A stretch of DNA of 14,892 bases from Marinosulfonomonas sp. (GCA_026989405.1 JALSJL010000305.1:1-14892); one strand, 5' to 3'; counted from the stretch's first letter, positions 1 to 6,872 are shown. Translations and numbers: made by a program. The notes: generated by a model not told the origin, from the sequence alone.

Positions 1-127
1 CGATTCGGTCAAGTATGTGCTCGAGATCAATGGCGGCATGTCGGAATTGCTCGGACTGAACCTGGGCAGCGAGTTGCAACATCCGGCGATCGCGGCCGAA
101 GCCGCTGCCTGGCCCTGCGCCGACTGA
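1..127 (+). CDS. DUF192 family protein, C-terminal end (partial)
   Basis: The first 127 bases are the 3' end of a gene that starts outside the window. Reading from base 2 gives 41 codons ending in TGA at 125-127. The visible tail contains VLEINGG, then LGLNLGSEL, which resembles the end of DUF192 (UPF0127) proteins, where a 'VLE(I/L)N.G' strand is followed by a 'lGl..Gd.l' turn. These are small, usually exported proteins of unknown function. The last dozen residues are Ala-rich and include WPC. The family call rests on this short tail only. A tRNA gene follows about 110 bases downstream on the same strand. Confidence 0.6.
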   Translation, partial: DSVKYVLEINGGMSELLGLNLGSELQHPAIAAEAAAWPCAD

Positions 128-194
128 GTCCTGTCCGGTTTCGTTCGTCCGGCCGGGAAATCATGCGATCGTGCCTGGAAATCACCAATCGCCT

Positions 195-222
195 CTTTTC
201 AAGCCGGAAAAGTGCCTATATT
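195..222 (+). promoter_or_regulatory. Possible promoter of tRNA-Pro
   Basis: TATATT at 217-222 matches the -10 consensus at five of six positions and ends 13 bases before the mature tRNA 5' end. This spacing suits a short tRNA leader. CTTTTC at 195-200, 16 bases upstream, is the best -35 candidate but is weak. The call rests mainly on the -10 element and its position. Confidence 0.35.
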
Positions 223-235
223 GGATGCGCCTAGT

Positions 236-312
236 CGGGGCGTAGCGCAGTCTGGTAGCGCATCTGTTTTGGGAACAGAGGGTCGGGAGTTCGAATCTCT
301 CCGCCCCGACCA
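236..312 (+). tRNA. tRNA-Pro (anticodon TGG)
   Basis: The 77-base gene folds as a full cloverleaf. The acceptor stem pairs CGGGGCG (236-242) with CGCCCCG (302-308), followed by discriminator A309 and an encoded CCA at 310-312. The anticodon stem TCTGT/ACAGA encloses the loop TTTGGGA, giving anticodon TGG, which reads CCA and wobble Pro codons. The T-loop TTCGAAT is present. I see no duplicated tRNA 3' end downstream, so nothing suggests use as an integration site here. Confidence 0.97.
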
Positions 313-438
313 CCTTGGGCCAGATGCGCCCGTTTCCTGAAAATTGCAGAATTCGCATGCCGCCCGTCGCCGGATCGTCCGGCCCGGGGTGGCGCAAAAA
401 TGTGACGGGGCGCCAGATGCCCGGTATTGGCCGGAGTT

Positions 439-459
439 TTGTCCACAGCCTGTGGATAA
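439..459. promoter_or_regulatory. Inverted pair of DnaA boxes upstream of nrdJ
   Basis: TGTGGATAA at 451-459 is the exact complement of the DnaA box TTATCCACA. TTGTCCACA at 439-447 is a second copy in opposite orientation with one mismatch (G for A at position 3), three bases away. The inner part is a near-perfect palindrome: TCCACAG (442-448), one base, CTGTGGA (450-456). A GANTC site (the CcrM methylation target in alphaproteobacteria) lies at 468-472 and another at 546-550. The boxes are about 430 bases upstream of the nrdJ start. DnaA is known to act on the class I nrd promoter of E. coli; a role here is inferred. Confidence 0.5.
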
Positions 460-643
460 CTTCAACCGAATCGTGAGCAGGCCGGGCTAAATGTGCCAGT
501 TCCAAGATGATTTCCGGATGCCTGCGCCGATGGCAGCCGGTGGGTGAATCGAAAGGTTAATTTTACCACGCAAAATCGGTGCTTGCGGTCAACTGGAAAA
601 TTATCACAATCCGTCAAAAAACCCGTTGACCACGCAGGGCTAC

Positions 644-690
644 ATACGCCAAGTTGTGCAGGCCGAGAGACAGACCACAACATTTAGTGG
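644..690. promoter_or_regulatory. Tandem NrdR-box-like palindromes and possible nrdJ promoter
   Basis: The 16-mer at 675-690 (CCACAACATTTAGTGG) agrees with the NrdR consensus ACACWATATATWGTGT at 12 of 16 positions and has symmetric CCAC/GTGG ends. Exactly 31 bases upstream, 644-659 (ATACGCCAAGTTGTGC) matches at 9 of 16. NrdR boxes typically occur as two copies about three helical turns apart upstream of ribonucleotide reductase genes, so the spacing supports the weaker box. A weak promoter could be embedded: TTGTGC (654-659), 18 bases, CAACAT (678-683), which places one box on each element as expected for repression. This would leave a 5' leader of about 200 bases. Confidence 0.5.
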
Positions 691-728
691 TTTGGATGGC
701 GGGAGAGACAACAGATATTTCAAAGCCG

Positions 729-748
729 AAGCCGTTCAGAAACGGTTT
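729..748 (+). other. Hairpin in the presumed nrdJ leader
   Basis: AAGCCGTT (729-736) can pair with AACGGTTT (741-748), one G-U pair included, around the loop CAGA. There is no T-tract, so it is not a terminator. It lies in the 200-base stretch between the NrdR-like boxes and the nrdJ start. I found no cobalamin riboswitch consensus elements in this leader and no supported gene in 313-890 on either strand. Confidence 0.3.
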
Positions 749-890
749 GGCGAGAGACGCGTGGCGGACAGGCGCCGTCATGCGCTGTGCAGCTTCTTTC
801 CTGTCGATTTGACGCAAGATCGTGCGTTTGCCCGCGCAAAAGACGGGCAGCGCGTTACCAAGAACGACAGTATGGGGCACGTTGAAAAAA

Positions 891-3800
891 ATGAGAATTG
901 AGCGCAGGTTTACCAAGGCAGGCAAAGACGCTTACGCAGAGCTGGACTTCACCACCACGACTTCCGAGATTCGCAACCCTGACGGCACCGTGGTGTTCCG
1001 TCTGGAAGGCATGGAAGTGCCCGCGGACTGGAGCCAGGTCGCCAGCGACGTCATTGCGCAAAAATATTTCCGCAAGGCCGGTGTGCCGGCGCGCCTGAAG
1101 AAGGTGCGCGAAAAGGGTGTGCCCGAATTCCTGTGGCGGTCGGTCGCTGATGAAAAAGCGCTCAAGGACCTGCCGGAAGATGAGCGCATCACCGGCGAAA
1201 CAAGCGCCAAGCAGGTGTTCGACCGTCTGGCCGGTGCCTGGGCCTATTGGGGCTGGAAGGGCGGCTATTTCAGCAGCGAATCCGACGCGCGCGCCTACTA
1301 TGACGAGATGCGCCACATGCTGGCCAGCCAGCGCGGCGCCCCGAACAGCCCGCAGTGGTTCAACACCGGGCTGCATTGGGCCTATGGCATCGACGGCCCC
1401 GGACAGGGCCATTTCTATGTGGACTACAAAACGGGCAAGTTGACCCGTTCGGACAGCGCCTACGAGCATCCGCAACCCCATGCCTGCTTCATTCAGTCGG
1501 TCAAGGACGACCTGGTGAGCGAAGGCGGGATCATGGACCTGTGGGTGCGCGAAGCGCGGCTGTTCAAATACGGCTCGGGCACTGGCACGAACTTTTCCTC
1601 CCTGCGTGCCGATGGCGAGTCGCTCTCGGGTGGGGGCAAGTCGTCCGGCCTGATGGGGTTTCTGCGCATTGGCGATCGCGCAGCAGGCGCCATCAAGTCG
1701 GGCGGCACCACGCGCCGCGCCGCCAAGATGGTGATCTGCGACATGGATCACCCCGATATCGAGGATTTCATCAACTGGAAGGTCATCGAAGAGCAGAAGG
1801 TGGCGAGCCTGGTTGCCGGCTCGAAAATGCATGAGCGCCAGTTGAACGAGATTTTCACCGCGATCCGCACCTGGGACGGCTCGGGCGAAGATGCGGTTGA
1901 TCCGGCCAAGAATGATGCGCTGAAAGCGGCGATCAAGTCAGCCAAAAAGGTTGCGATCCCGGAAACTTATGTGAAACGCGTGCTGGACTATGCCAGGCAG
2001 GGCTATACCAGCATCGAATTTCCGACCTATGACACCGACTGGGACAGCGAGGCCTATTCGACGGTGTCGGGCCAGAACTCCAACAACTCGGTGCGGGTGA
2101 CCGATGCGTTCTTGCGCGCGGTCAAGGATGATGCCGACTGGGACTTGCTGAACCGAACCGACGGCAAGGTCGCCAAGACCGTGAAGGCGCGCGAATTGTG
2201 GGAGCAGGTCGGCCACGCCGCCTGGGCCTGCGCCGATCCGGGCATCCAGTATCACGACACGGTCAATTCCTGGCATACCTGCCCGGCCGACGGTGACATT
2301 CGCGGGTCGAACCCGTGTTCGGAATACATGTTCCTGGACGACACTGCCTGCAACCTGGCAAGCATGAACCTGCTGACCTTCCTGGACGACGGCGTGTTCA
2401 ACGCCGAGGACTACATGCACGCGACGCGGCTGTGGACGCTGACGCTGGAAATCAGCGTGATGATGGCGCAGTTTCCGTCGAAGGAAATCGCGCAGCTGTC
2501 TTATGACTTCCGCACCCTGGGGCTGGGATACGCCAATATCGGCGGGCTCTTGATGAACATGGGCTATGGTTACGACAGCGACGAAGGCCGCGCCATGGCC
2601 GGCGCGCTGACCGCGATCATGACCGGGGTTGCCTATGCCACCAGCGCCGAGATCGCCGGTGAGCTGGGCGCCTTCCCGAGCCACGAGCGCAACGCCGAGC
2701 ACATGCTGCGCGTCATTCGCAACCACCGCCGGGCGGCCTATGGCAAGACCAGGGGCTATGAAAAGCTGGCGGTGAACCCGGTGCCGCTCGACCACGGCAA
2801 CTGCCCGCAGGACAACCTTGTGGACCTGGCCAAGGCCGCCTGGGACGAAGCGCTGAGCCTTGGCGAAAAGCACGGCTACCGCAATGCCCAGACCACGGTG
2901 ATCGCGCCCACGGGCACGATCGGGCTGGTGATGGATTGCGACACCACCGGGATCGAGCCGGATTTCGCGCTGGTGAAGTTCAAGAAACTGGCCGGCGGCG
3001 GCTATTTCAAGATCATCAACCGCTCGGTGCCGGCGGCGCTGGAAAAGCTGGGCTATGGTTCGGCCGAGATCGAGGAAATCATCGCCTATGCGGTCGGCCA
3101 CGGCACCATGGGCAACGCGCCGGGGATCAACCACACCTCGCTTGTCGGCCACGGCTTCGGGCAGGCGGAACTGGACAAGATCGAAGCGGCTCTGCCGAGC
3201 GCGTTCGACATCCGGTTCGTGTTCAACCAGTGGACCCTGGGCGAAGAGTTCTGCACCGGAACGCTTGGCATCCCGGCGGAAAAGCTGAACGATCCGGGCT
3301 TTGACCTGCTGCGCCACCTGGGCTTCAGCCGGAAGGATATCGAACTGGCAAACGACCACGTTTGCGGAACGATGACGCTGGAAGGCGCGCCGCATCTGAA
3401 GGAAGAGCACTACAGCGTTTTCGACTGCGCCAACACCTGCGGCAAGAAGGGCAAGCGCTTCCTGAGCGTGGAAAGCCACATCACCATGATGGCGGCGGCG
3501 CAGAGCTTCATTTCCGGTGCGATTTCCAAGACGATCAACATGCAGAACGACGCCACCATCGAGGATTGCCTGGCGGCCTACGAGTTGAGTTGGCAGCTGG
3601 GGATCAAGGCAAACGCGCTGTATCGTGACGGCTCGAAACTGAGCCAGCCGCTGGGAAGTGCGCTGATCGAGGATGACGAAGAGGCCGAGGAGATTCTCGC
3701 CAGCGGGTCGCTGCAGGAAAAGGCGGCGGTTCTGGCCGAAAAGATCGTCGAAAAGGTCGTCGTCAAGGAGATCGTGCGCAGCCATCGCGAAAAACTGCCG

Positions 3801-4574
3801 GCACGGCGCAAGGGCTACACCCAGAAAGCGATCGTCGGCGGGCACAAGGTCTACCTGCGCACCGGTGAATACGAAGACGGCCAGCTTGGCGAGATTTTCA
3901 TCGACATGCACAAGGAAGGCGCGGGCTTTCGGGCGATGATGAACAACTTTGCCATCGCGGTGTCGGTCGGCCTGCAATACGGCGTGCCGCTGGACGAGTT
4001 CGTCGACGCCTTCACCTTCACCCGGTTCGAGCCGGCCGGAATGGTGCAGGGCAACGACAGCATCAAGAATGCAACCTCGATCCTCGACTACATCTTCCGC
4101 GAGCTTGCGATCAGCTATCTGGACCGCACCGATCTTGCGCATGTGAAGCCCGAGGGCGAAAGCTTTGACAGCCTTGGGCGCGGTGAGGAAGAGGGGGCGT
4201 CGAACGTGCGCGACCTGAGCGATGTTGCCGCGTCGAAGTCGCTGGAAGTGCTCAAGCAGATCAGTTCCACCGGATACCTGCGCAAGCGGGTGCCGCAAGA
4301 CCTGGTTGTGCTGCAGGGCGGTATTGGCGCCACGGCGCTTGGCGGGGCGGTCGATCCGGTTGCCACCTTGCAGACACTTGTGCCCGAAGCGGCGCAGGGC
4401 ATGGCCGAGTCGGCTGCGCCCTATGGCAAGGCGCCGGCGCTGGATGCGCGGGCAAAGGCGAAAATGCAGGGCTACGAGGGCGACCCTTGCGGCGACTGCG
4501 GAAACTATACGCTGGTGCGCAACGGCACCTGCATGAAGTGCAACACCTGCGGGGCGACCAGCGGGTGCAGTTGA
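891..4574 (+). CDS. nrdJ: Vitamin B12-dependent (class II) ribonucleoside-diphosphate reductase
   Basis: This 1227-residue enzyme reduces ribonucleotides to deoxyribonucleotides using adenosylcobalamin to make a thiyl radical, so it needs neither oxygen nor a separate NrdB subunit. The motif NPCSE at 474-478 places the radical cysteine at C476, with N474 and E478. C199 (HACF) and C487 (ACNLASMNL) fit the redox-active cysteine pair that reduces the substrate. APTGTIG (672-678) and GNAPGINHT (741-749) are conserved barrel segments. The C-terminal part carries a TSCPD-like domain (about 980-1075) and ends in a cysteine-rich tail (C1200, C1203, C1214, C1217, C1220, C1226) that looks like the zinc-ribbon/redox tail of this subclass. 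The start ATG at 891 gives the family N-terminus MRIERRFT; the frame stays open upstream to a GTG at 822, but those codons do not resemble the family. The Shine-Dalgarno before 891 is weak. It appears to be transcribed alone. Confidence 0.95.
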   Translation: MRIERRFTKAGKDAYAELDFTTTTSEIRNPDGTVVFRLEGMEVPADWSQVASDVIAQKYFRKAGVPARLKKVREKGVPEFLWRSVADEKALKDLPEDERITGETSAKQVFDRLAGAWAYWGWKGGYFSSESDARAYYDEMRHMLASQRGAPNSPQWFNTGLHWAYGIDGPGQGHFYVDYKTGKLTRSDSAYEHPQPHACFIQSVKDDLVSEGGIMDLWVREARLFKYGSGTGTNFSSLRADGESLSGGGKSSGLMGFLRIGDRAAGAIKSGGTTRRAAKMVICDMDHPDIEDFINWKVIEEQKVASLVAGSKMHERQLNEIFTAIRTWDGSGEDAVDPAKNDALKAAIKSAKKVAIPETYVKRVLDYARQGYTSIEFPTYDTDWDSEAYSTVSGQNSNNSVRVTDAFLRAVKDDADWDLLNRTDGKVAKTVKARELWEQVGHAAWACADPGIQYHDTVNSWHTCPADGDIRGSNPCSEYMFLDDTACNLASMNLLTFLDDGVFNAEDYMHATRLWTLTLEISVMMAQFPSKEIAQLSYDFRTLGLGYANIGGLLMNMGYGYDSDEGRAMAGALTAIMTGVAYATSAEIAGELGAFPSHERNAEHMLRVIRNHRRAAYGKTRGYEKLAVNPVPLDHGNCPQDNLVDLAKAAWDEALSLGEKHGYRNAQTTVIAPTGTIGLVMDCDTTGIEPDFALVKFKKLAGGGYFKIINRSVPAALEKLGYGSAEIEEIIAYAVGHGTMGNAPGINHTSLVGHGFGQAELDKIEAALPSAFDIRFVFNQWTLGEEFCTGTLGIPAEKLNDPGFDLLRHLGFSRKDIELANDHVCGTMTLEGAPHLKEEHYSVFDCANTCGKKGKRFLSVESHITMMAAAQSFISGAISKTINMQNDATIEDCLAAYELSWQLGIKANALYRDGSKLSQPLGSALIEDDEEAEEILASGSLQEKAAVLAEKIVEKVVVKEIVRSHREKLPARRKGYTQKAIVGGHKVYLRTGEYEDGQLGEIFIDMHKEGAGFRAMMNNFAIAVSVGLQYGVPLDEFVDAFTFTRFEPAGMVQGNDSIKNATSILDYIFRELAISYLDRTDLAHVKPEGESFDSLGRGEEEGASNVRDLSDVAASKSLEVLKQISSTGYLRKRVPQDLVVLQGGIGATALGGAVDPVATLQTLVPEAAQGMAESAAPYGKAPALDARAKAKMQGYEGDPCGDCGNYTLVRNGTCMKCNTCGATSGCS

Positions 4575-4703
4575 GAGCTATCGGTCGCGGTCCCTTCGGG
4601 CGGCGGCCGGTTTTCCGGGGCGGGTGCGCTCGCCCTTGACGCGGATCAGGCCGCAGGCAGAAGTACCGAGCGGTAACAATGATGAGCCTGATAAGCGAAA
4701 CTA

Positions 4704-4731
4704 GGGGAGCCTTCGGGTTCCCCATTTTCTT
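4704..4731 (+). terminator. Intrinsic terminator of nrdJ
   Basis: GGGGAGCC (4704-4711) pairs with GGTTCCCC (4716-4723) through eight pairs, one of them G-U, closed by a TTCG tetraloop and followed by ATTTTCTT. The T-rich side is on the + strand only, so it terminates nrdJ and not the convergent sigma factor gene that ends at 4737. Confidence 0.85.
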
Positions 4732-4736
4732 GGGGG

Positions 4737-5264
4737 TCAACCCGCATCATCCATCAGTTCATCGACGGCGTGATCCTTTGGCAGGTTGAATTCTTCGCGC
4801 AACCGGGCGCGGGCGCGTGAAATACGCGACATCACGGTGCCAAGCGGCAGACCGAACCGGTCGGCCAGTTCCTGGTAAGATGCCCCGTTACGCACCATGA
4901 GCCGCATTAGCGCGCGCTGGTCTTTGGGCAGTTGTGAAATCGCCTCGTTGACCTCGCAAACCATCATGCGGGGCCAGACCTCGGGCGGGGTTGTGGGCAT
5001 GTTGACCTCGTTCAGTTCCGCTGTGGTCTGGCCCGGTTTGCGGTTGAGATTGCGCAAGGTGGACATGAGATAGGGGCGCAGGTCCCTGATTTCCCGGCCC
5101 TTTTCCAGTTGCGCCCAGACCTGGGCCAATGCTTCCTGGGCCATGTCTTCGGCGCGGTCCGGGGTCGGGGCCAGAATGCGCGCAAGGTTTCGTAGTGGGT
5201 CGATATGCTCAAGCAAAGCACGGGCATGGCGCGCCCGGTGGGAAAGTTTCGGGATACTCGTCAT
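4737..5264 (-). CDS. Small sigma-70 family (ECF-type) RNA polymerase sigma factor
   Basis: This 175-residue protein has the two-domain layout of an ECF sigma factor. Residues 20-76 form region 2, with the helix DRAEDMAQEALAQVWAQL (36-53) and RPYLMSTLRN (63-72). Residues 105-158 form region 4, with LPKDQRALMRL and the helix-turn-helix SYQELADRFGLPLGTVMSRI (129-148). It would direct RNA polymerase to a small set of promoters. The start at 5264 is chosen because GGAGG lies five bases upstream and region 2 begins soon after; the frame is open to 5510, but the extra residues are low-complexity and unlike any sigma factor. No anti-sigma gene is adjacent. The divergent neighbour is a secreted EF-hand protein. 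The subgroup cannot be set by eye. Confidence 0.88.
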   Translation of the reverse strand: MTSIPKLSHRARHARALLEHIDPLRNLARILAPTPDRAEDMAQEALAQVWAQLEKGREIRDLRPYLMSTLRNLNRKPGQTTAELNEVNMPTTPPEVWPRMMVCEVNEAISQLPKDQRALMRLMVRNGASYQELADRFGLPLGTVMSRISRARARLREEFNLPKDHAVDELMDDAG

Positions 5265-5317
5265 GACAGCCTCCAGTGTGACGCCCGCAGTAGTCGCATG
5301 GGAGCCACCCGACACAA

Positions 5318-5349
5318 CCCGGGGTTTCTTGCCGAGCGGAAACCCCCGG
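5318..5349 (-). repeat. Strong hairpin in the sigma factor upstream region
   Basis: GGGGTTTC (5321-5328) pairs perfectly with GAAACCCC (5339-5346). The stem extends outward by CC (5318-5319) with GG (5348-5349), each side carrying an unpaired C. There is no T-tract on either strand. It lies 57 bases upstream of the sigma factor start, so it may sit in its leader or be an operator. Confidence 0.5.
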
Positions 5350-5430
5350 CCGATTTCGGCCGTATCCCGCAAAAACGGCGGCAGATGGTCGGCGGGTGTT
5401 TGCGTGTGCGAGGTCGATGGCTGAAACGGC

Positions 5431-5464
5431 GGGAATAAACCCGCGCCCCGACTCTCTTGTCTTG
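5431..5464 (+). promoter_or_regulatory. Possible ECF-type promoter for the EF-hand gene
   Basis: GGGAATAAA at 5431-5439 resembles the GGAA-containing -35 elements used by many ECF sigma factors. A GTCTT-like sequence follows at 5459-5463, close to where an ECF -10 would be expected. No good housekeeping promoter is visible between 5265 and 5525 on the + strand. If real, the divergent sigma factor is the obvious candidate to use it. This is inference from one element. Confidence 0.3.
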
Positions 5465-5502
5465 TGAAGGCGCGAGAACGGGCCTTCACGGCGATGATCG
5501 CC
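5464..5502 (+). repeat. Two adjacent hairpins in the EF-hand gene leader
   Basis: GTGAAGGC (5464-5471) pairs perfectly with GCCTTCAC (5482-5489) around ten bases. GGCGA (5490-5494) then pairs with TCGCC (5498-5502) around TGA. The two stems abut and end 10 bases before the Shine-Dalgarno at 5513-5517. They could stabilise the mRNA or control translation, or the first could be a protein-binding palindrome. Confidence 0.5.
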
Positions 5503-5525
5503 AAGACCAAACGGAGACTGAAAAA

Positions 5526-5774
5526 ATGAAGAAACTACTTATGCCGCTGGCTGGGGCCGCAATTCTGGGTGTGTCGATGCAGGTTGCCTTTGCGCAGGCA
5601 GAACTCGATACCGACGGAGATGGCCTGCTGAGCTACGCCGAACTGGTGATTGGCTACCCGGACCTGACCGAGGATGCTTTCGCCCAGATGGACACCAATG
5701 CGGATGGCATGCTCGATGCCGATGAAGTGGCTGCGGCGGTGGAGGCGGGCCTGTTGCCTGCCACTGACGGCTGA
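5526..5774 (+). CDS. Small secreted EF-hand protein
   Basis: The 82-residue product has an N-terminal signal peptide: KK at 2-3, a hydrophobic stretch 4-20 and a likely cleavage after AFA at 23. The mature part is almost only two EF-hand calcium-binding loops. Loop 1 is 28-39 (DTDGDGLLSYAE) and loop 2 is 56-67 (DTNADGMLDADE); both keep D at positions 1 and 5, D or N at 3, G at 6 and E at 12. It should bind calcium in the periplasm; its partner is unknown. The ATG at 5526 has GGAGA eight bases upstream. It is divergent from the sigma factor gene, an arrangement that suggests shared regulation, but nothing in the sequence shows it to be an anti-sigma factor. Confidence 0.88.
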   Translation: MKKLLMPLAGAAILGVSMQVAFAQAELDTDGDGLLSYAELVIGYPDLTEDAFAQMDTNADGMLDADEVAAAVEAGLLPATDG

Positions 5775-5781
5775 CCGGCAC

Positions 5782-5843
5782 CCCGGCAAGGGCTCCCTGA
5801 TTTCCCCTTCCCATTGCATGCAATGCGGGGCGCTCTTGCCGGG
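5782..5843. terminator. Long inverted repeat between convergent genes, possible two-way terminator
   Basis: CCCGGCAAG (5782-5790) pairs perfectly with CTTGCCGGG (5835-5843). The stem continues inward by GGC/GCT (one G-U) and, after one mismatch, by CCCT/GGGG. Inside the loop is a separate perfect 14-base palindrome, CATTGCATGCAATG (5812-5825). The repeat fills the 77-base gap between the EF-hand gene (+) and the membrane protein gene (-). No clear T-tract follows on either strand, so intrinsic termination is uncertain. Confidence 0.45.
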
Positions 5844-5851
5844 ATACGGCC

Positions 5852-6286
5852 CTATGACAACAGGGCGGCGCCGATCAGGGTTGCCGGCAAGGTGACAAGC
5901 GCGCCGGTCAGCGCAAGGGGTTTGGGCAGCCCGTGCGTGAAAGGCACCGAGGCCAGAGAGATGCCGGTGCCAATGAGGCCGACCACCAGGGCATTGGCCA
6001 TGGGGGCCTGCGCCGCGAGCCAGGCCGTGACCGCGCCCGACAGGATGGCCGTGCCGATCGAGATCACGACCAACTGCACAGCGAAGCCGCGTTTCTGGCT
6101 GGCGTCACCAAAGGCCTGATCAAACAGCTTGTCGGCTTCTTCTTCCAGCGGATCCGTGCCCTTCTCGCGCATCCGGTTTGCGGCATCGATTGAAAAGCCG
6201 ATCCCGAAAATCAGTCCGGCGATGGCGCTGGCGATGATGCCGGTCAGAACACCAAGGGCAATGGCGGTGAGGGATAATCCGGCCAT
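5852..6286 (-). CDS. Predicted membrane protein of unknown function
   Basis: I do not recognise the family. The 144-residue product is strongly hydrophobic, with about four predicted membrane segments at roughly 4-31, 68-92, 96-117 and 122-143. The only sizeable polar stretch is 34-66, which is acidic and basic mixed and includes DPLEEEADKLFDQAFGD. There is no signal peptidase motif. The start is nine bases after the ilvN stop with no strong Shine-Dalgarno, so it is probably translated by coupling and transcribed as the third gene of the ilvB-ilvN operon. No link to branched-chain amino acid synthesis is evident from the sequence; position alone suggests one. Confidence 0.75.
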   Translation of the reverse strand: MAGLSLTAIALGVLTGIIASAIAGLIFGIGFSIDAANRMREKGTDPLEEEADKLFDQAFGDASQKRGFAVQLVVISIGTAILSGAVTAWLAAQAPMANALVVGLIGTGISLASVPFTHGLPKPLALTGALVTLPATLIGAALLS

Positions 6287-6295
6287 CTCGGTGCG

Positions 6296-6859
6296 TCAGT
6301 CCTGACCGCGCGACAGCGCGGCGACCCCGGTGCGGGCGACTTCCACCAGCCCGAGCGGGCGCATCAACTCGGCAAAGGCGTCGACCTTTTCCGGCGTGCC
6401 GGTAATTTCGAAGGTGAAGCTTTCCAGCGTCGAATCAACCACGTTGGCGCGGAAGATATCGGCCAGCCGCAGCGCTTCGACGCGTTTGTCGCCGGTGCCG
6501 GCCACCTTGAACAGCGCCAGTTCGCGCTCGACCGAGGGGCCTTCGTCGGTCAGGTCGTGCACTTCATGCACCGGCACGATGCGGCCGAGTTGCGCCTGGA
6601 TCTGGTCAATCACCGAAGGCGTTCCCTTGGTGACGATGGTGATGCGAGACTGGTGGCCTGTGTGGTCGACCTCGGCCACGGTCAGGCTTTCGATATTGTA
6701 GCCGCGCCCGGAAAACAGGCCGATGACGCGGGCCAGCACGCCGGCCTCGTTGTCGACGACCACGGCAAGCGTGTGGCGTTCCACCAGTTCGGCATTCGGG
6801 TCGCGTAGCTGGTAGGCCGAATGGCTGGTAGACCCTTTTTTGATTTTCAAAGCAGACAT
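6296..6859 (-). CDS. ilvN: Acetolactate synthase small (regulatory) subunit
   Basis: This 187-residue subunit stimulates the catalytic IlvB subunit and confers feedback inhibition, usually by valine. The ACT domain spans about 29-100, with HTLAVVVDNEAGVLARVIGLFSGRGYNIESL as its first strand, helix and turn, and the glycine-rich effector-site segment near NEAG (37-40). A C-terminal domain (about 108-180) follows, with the family's LALFKV and LRPLGL-like segments (LMRPLGLVEVARTG). An N-terminal extension of about 25 residues precedes the ACT domain. The ATG at 6859 has AAAGG eight bases upstream, overlapping the 3' end of ilvB; the gap between the two genes is 13 bases, so they are one operon. 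Other members of the family are called ilvH. Confidence 0.95.
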   Translation of the reverse strand: MSALKIKKGSTSHSAYQLRDPNAELVERHTLAVVVDNEAGVLARVIGLFSGRGYNIESLTVAEVDHTGHQSRITIVTKGTPSVIDQIQAQLGRIVPVHEVHDLTDEGPSVERELALFKVAGTGDKRVEALRLADIFRANVVDSTLESFTFEITGTPEKVDAFAELMRPLGLVEVARTGVAALSRGQD

Positions 6860-6872
6860 TTATGAGCCTTTC

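Noticed and set aside
317..335. A weak stem GGGC/GCCC followed by GTTT after tRNA-Pro
   Set aside because: Four pairs and three T residues are too little to call a terminator.
369..383. Hairpin GCCGGA/TCCGGC in the gap after tRNA-Pro
   Set aside because: A 6-pair GC stem with no tail or neighbouring signal is expected by chance in this sequence.
690..890. A cobalamin riboswitch in front of the B12-dependent nrdJ
   Set aside because: I looked for the conserved B12-box elements and the expected multi-stem fold and found only one simple hairpin. A covariance-model search would settle it.
626..901. A 91-codon + strand ORF overlapping the nrdJ start
   Set aside because: Its product has no recognisable domain, it covers the NrdR-like boxes and the presumed leader, and it runs into nrdJ in another frame.
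614..925. A 103-codon - strand ORF upstream of and overlapping nrdJ
   Set aside because: It overlaps the start of a certain gene, has no convincing ribosome binding site, and its residues look like a chance open frame in GC-rich DNA.
1938..4298. A 786-codon - strand ORF antisense to nrdJ
   Set aside because: Long antisense frames are common opposite GC-rich genes. The product is rich in His, Arg and Gln and resembles no family.
4680..4800. A short + strand frame starting ATGATGAGCCTG near 4680 across the terminator
   Set aside because: It runs through a strong terminator into the antisense side of the sigma factor gene and has no ribosome binding site.
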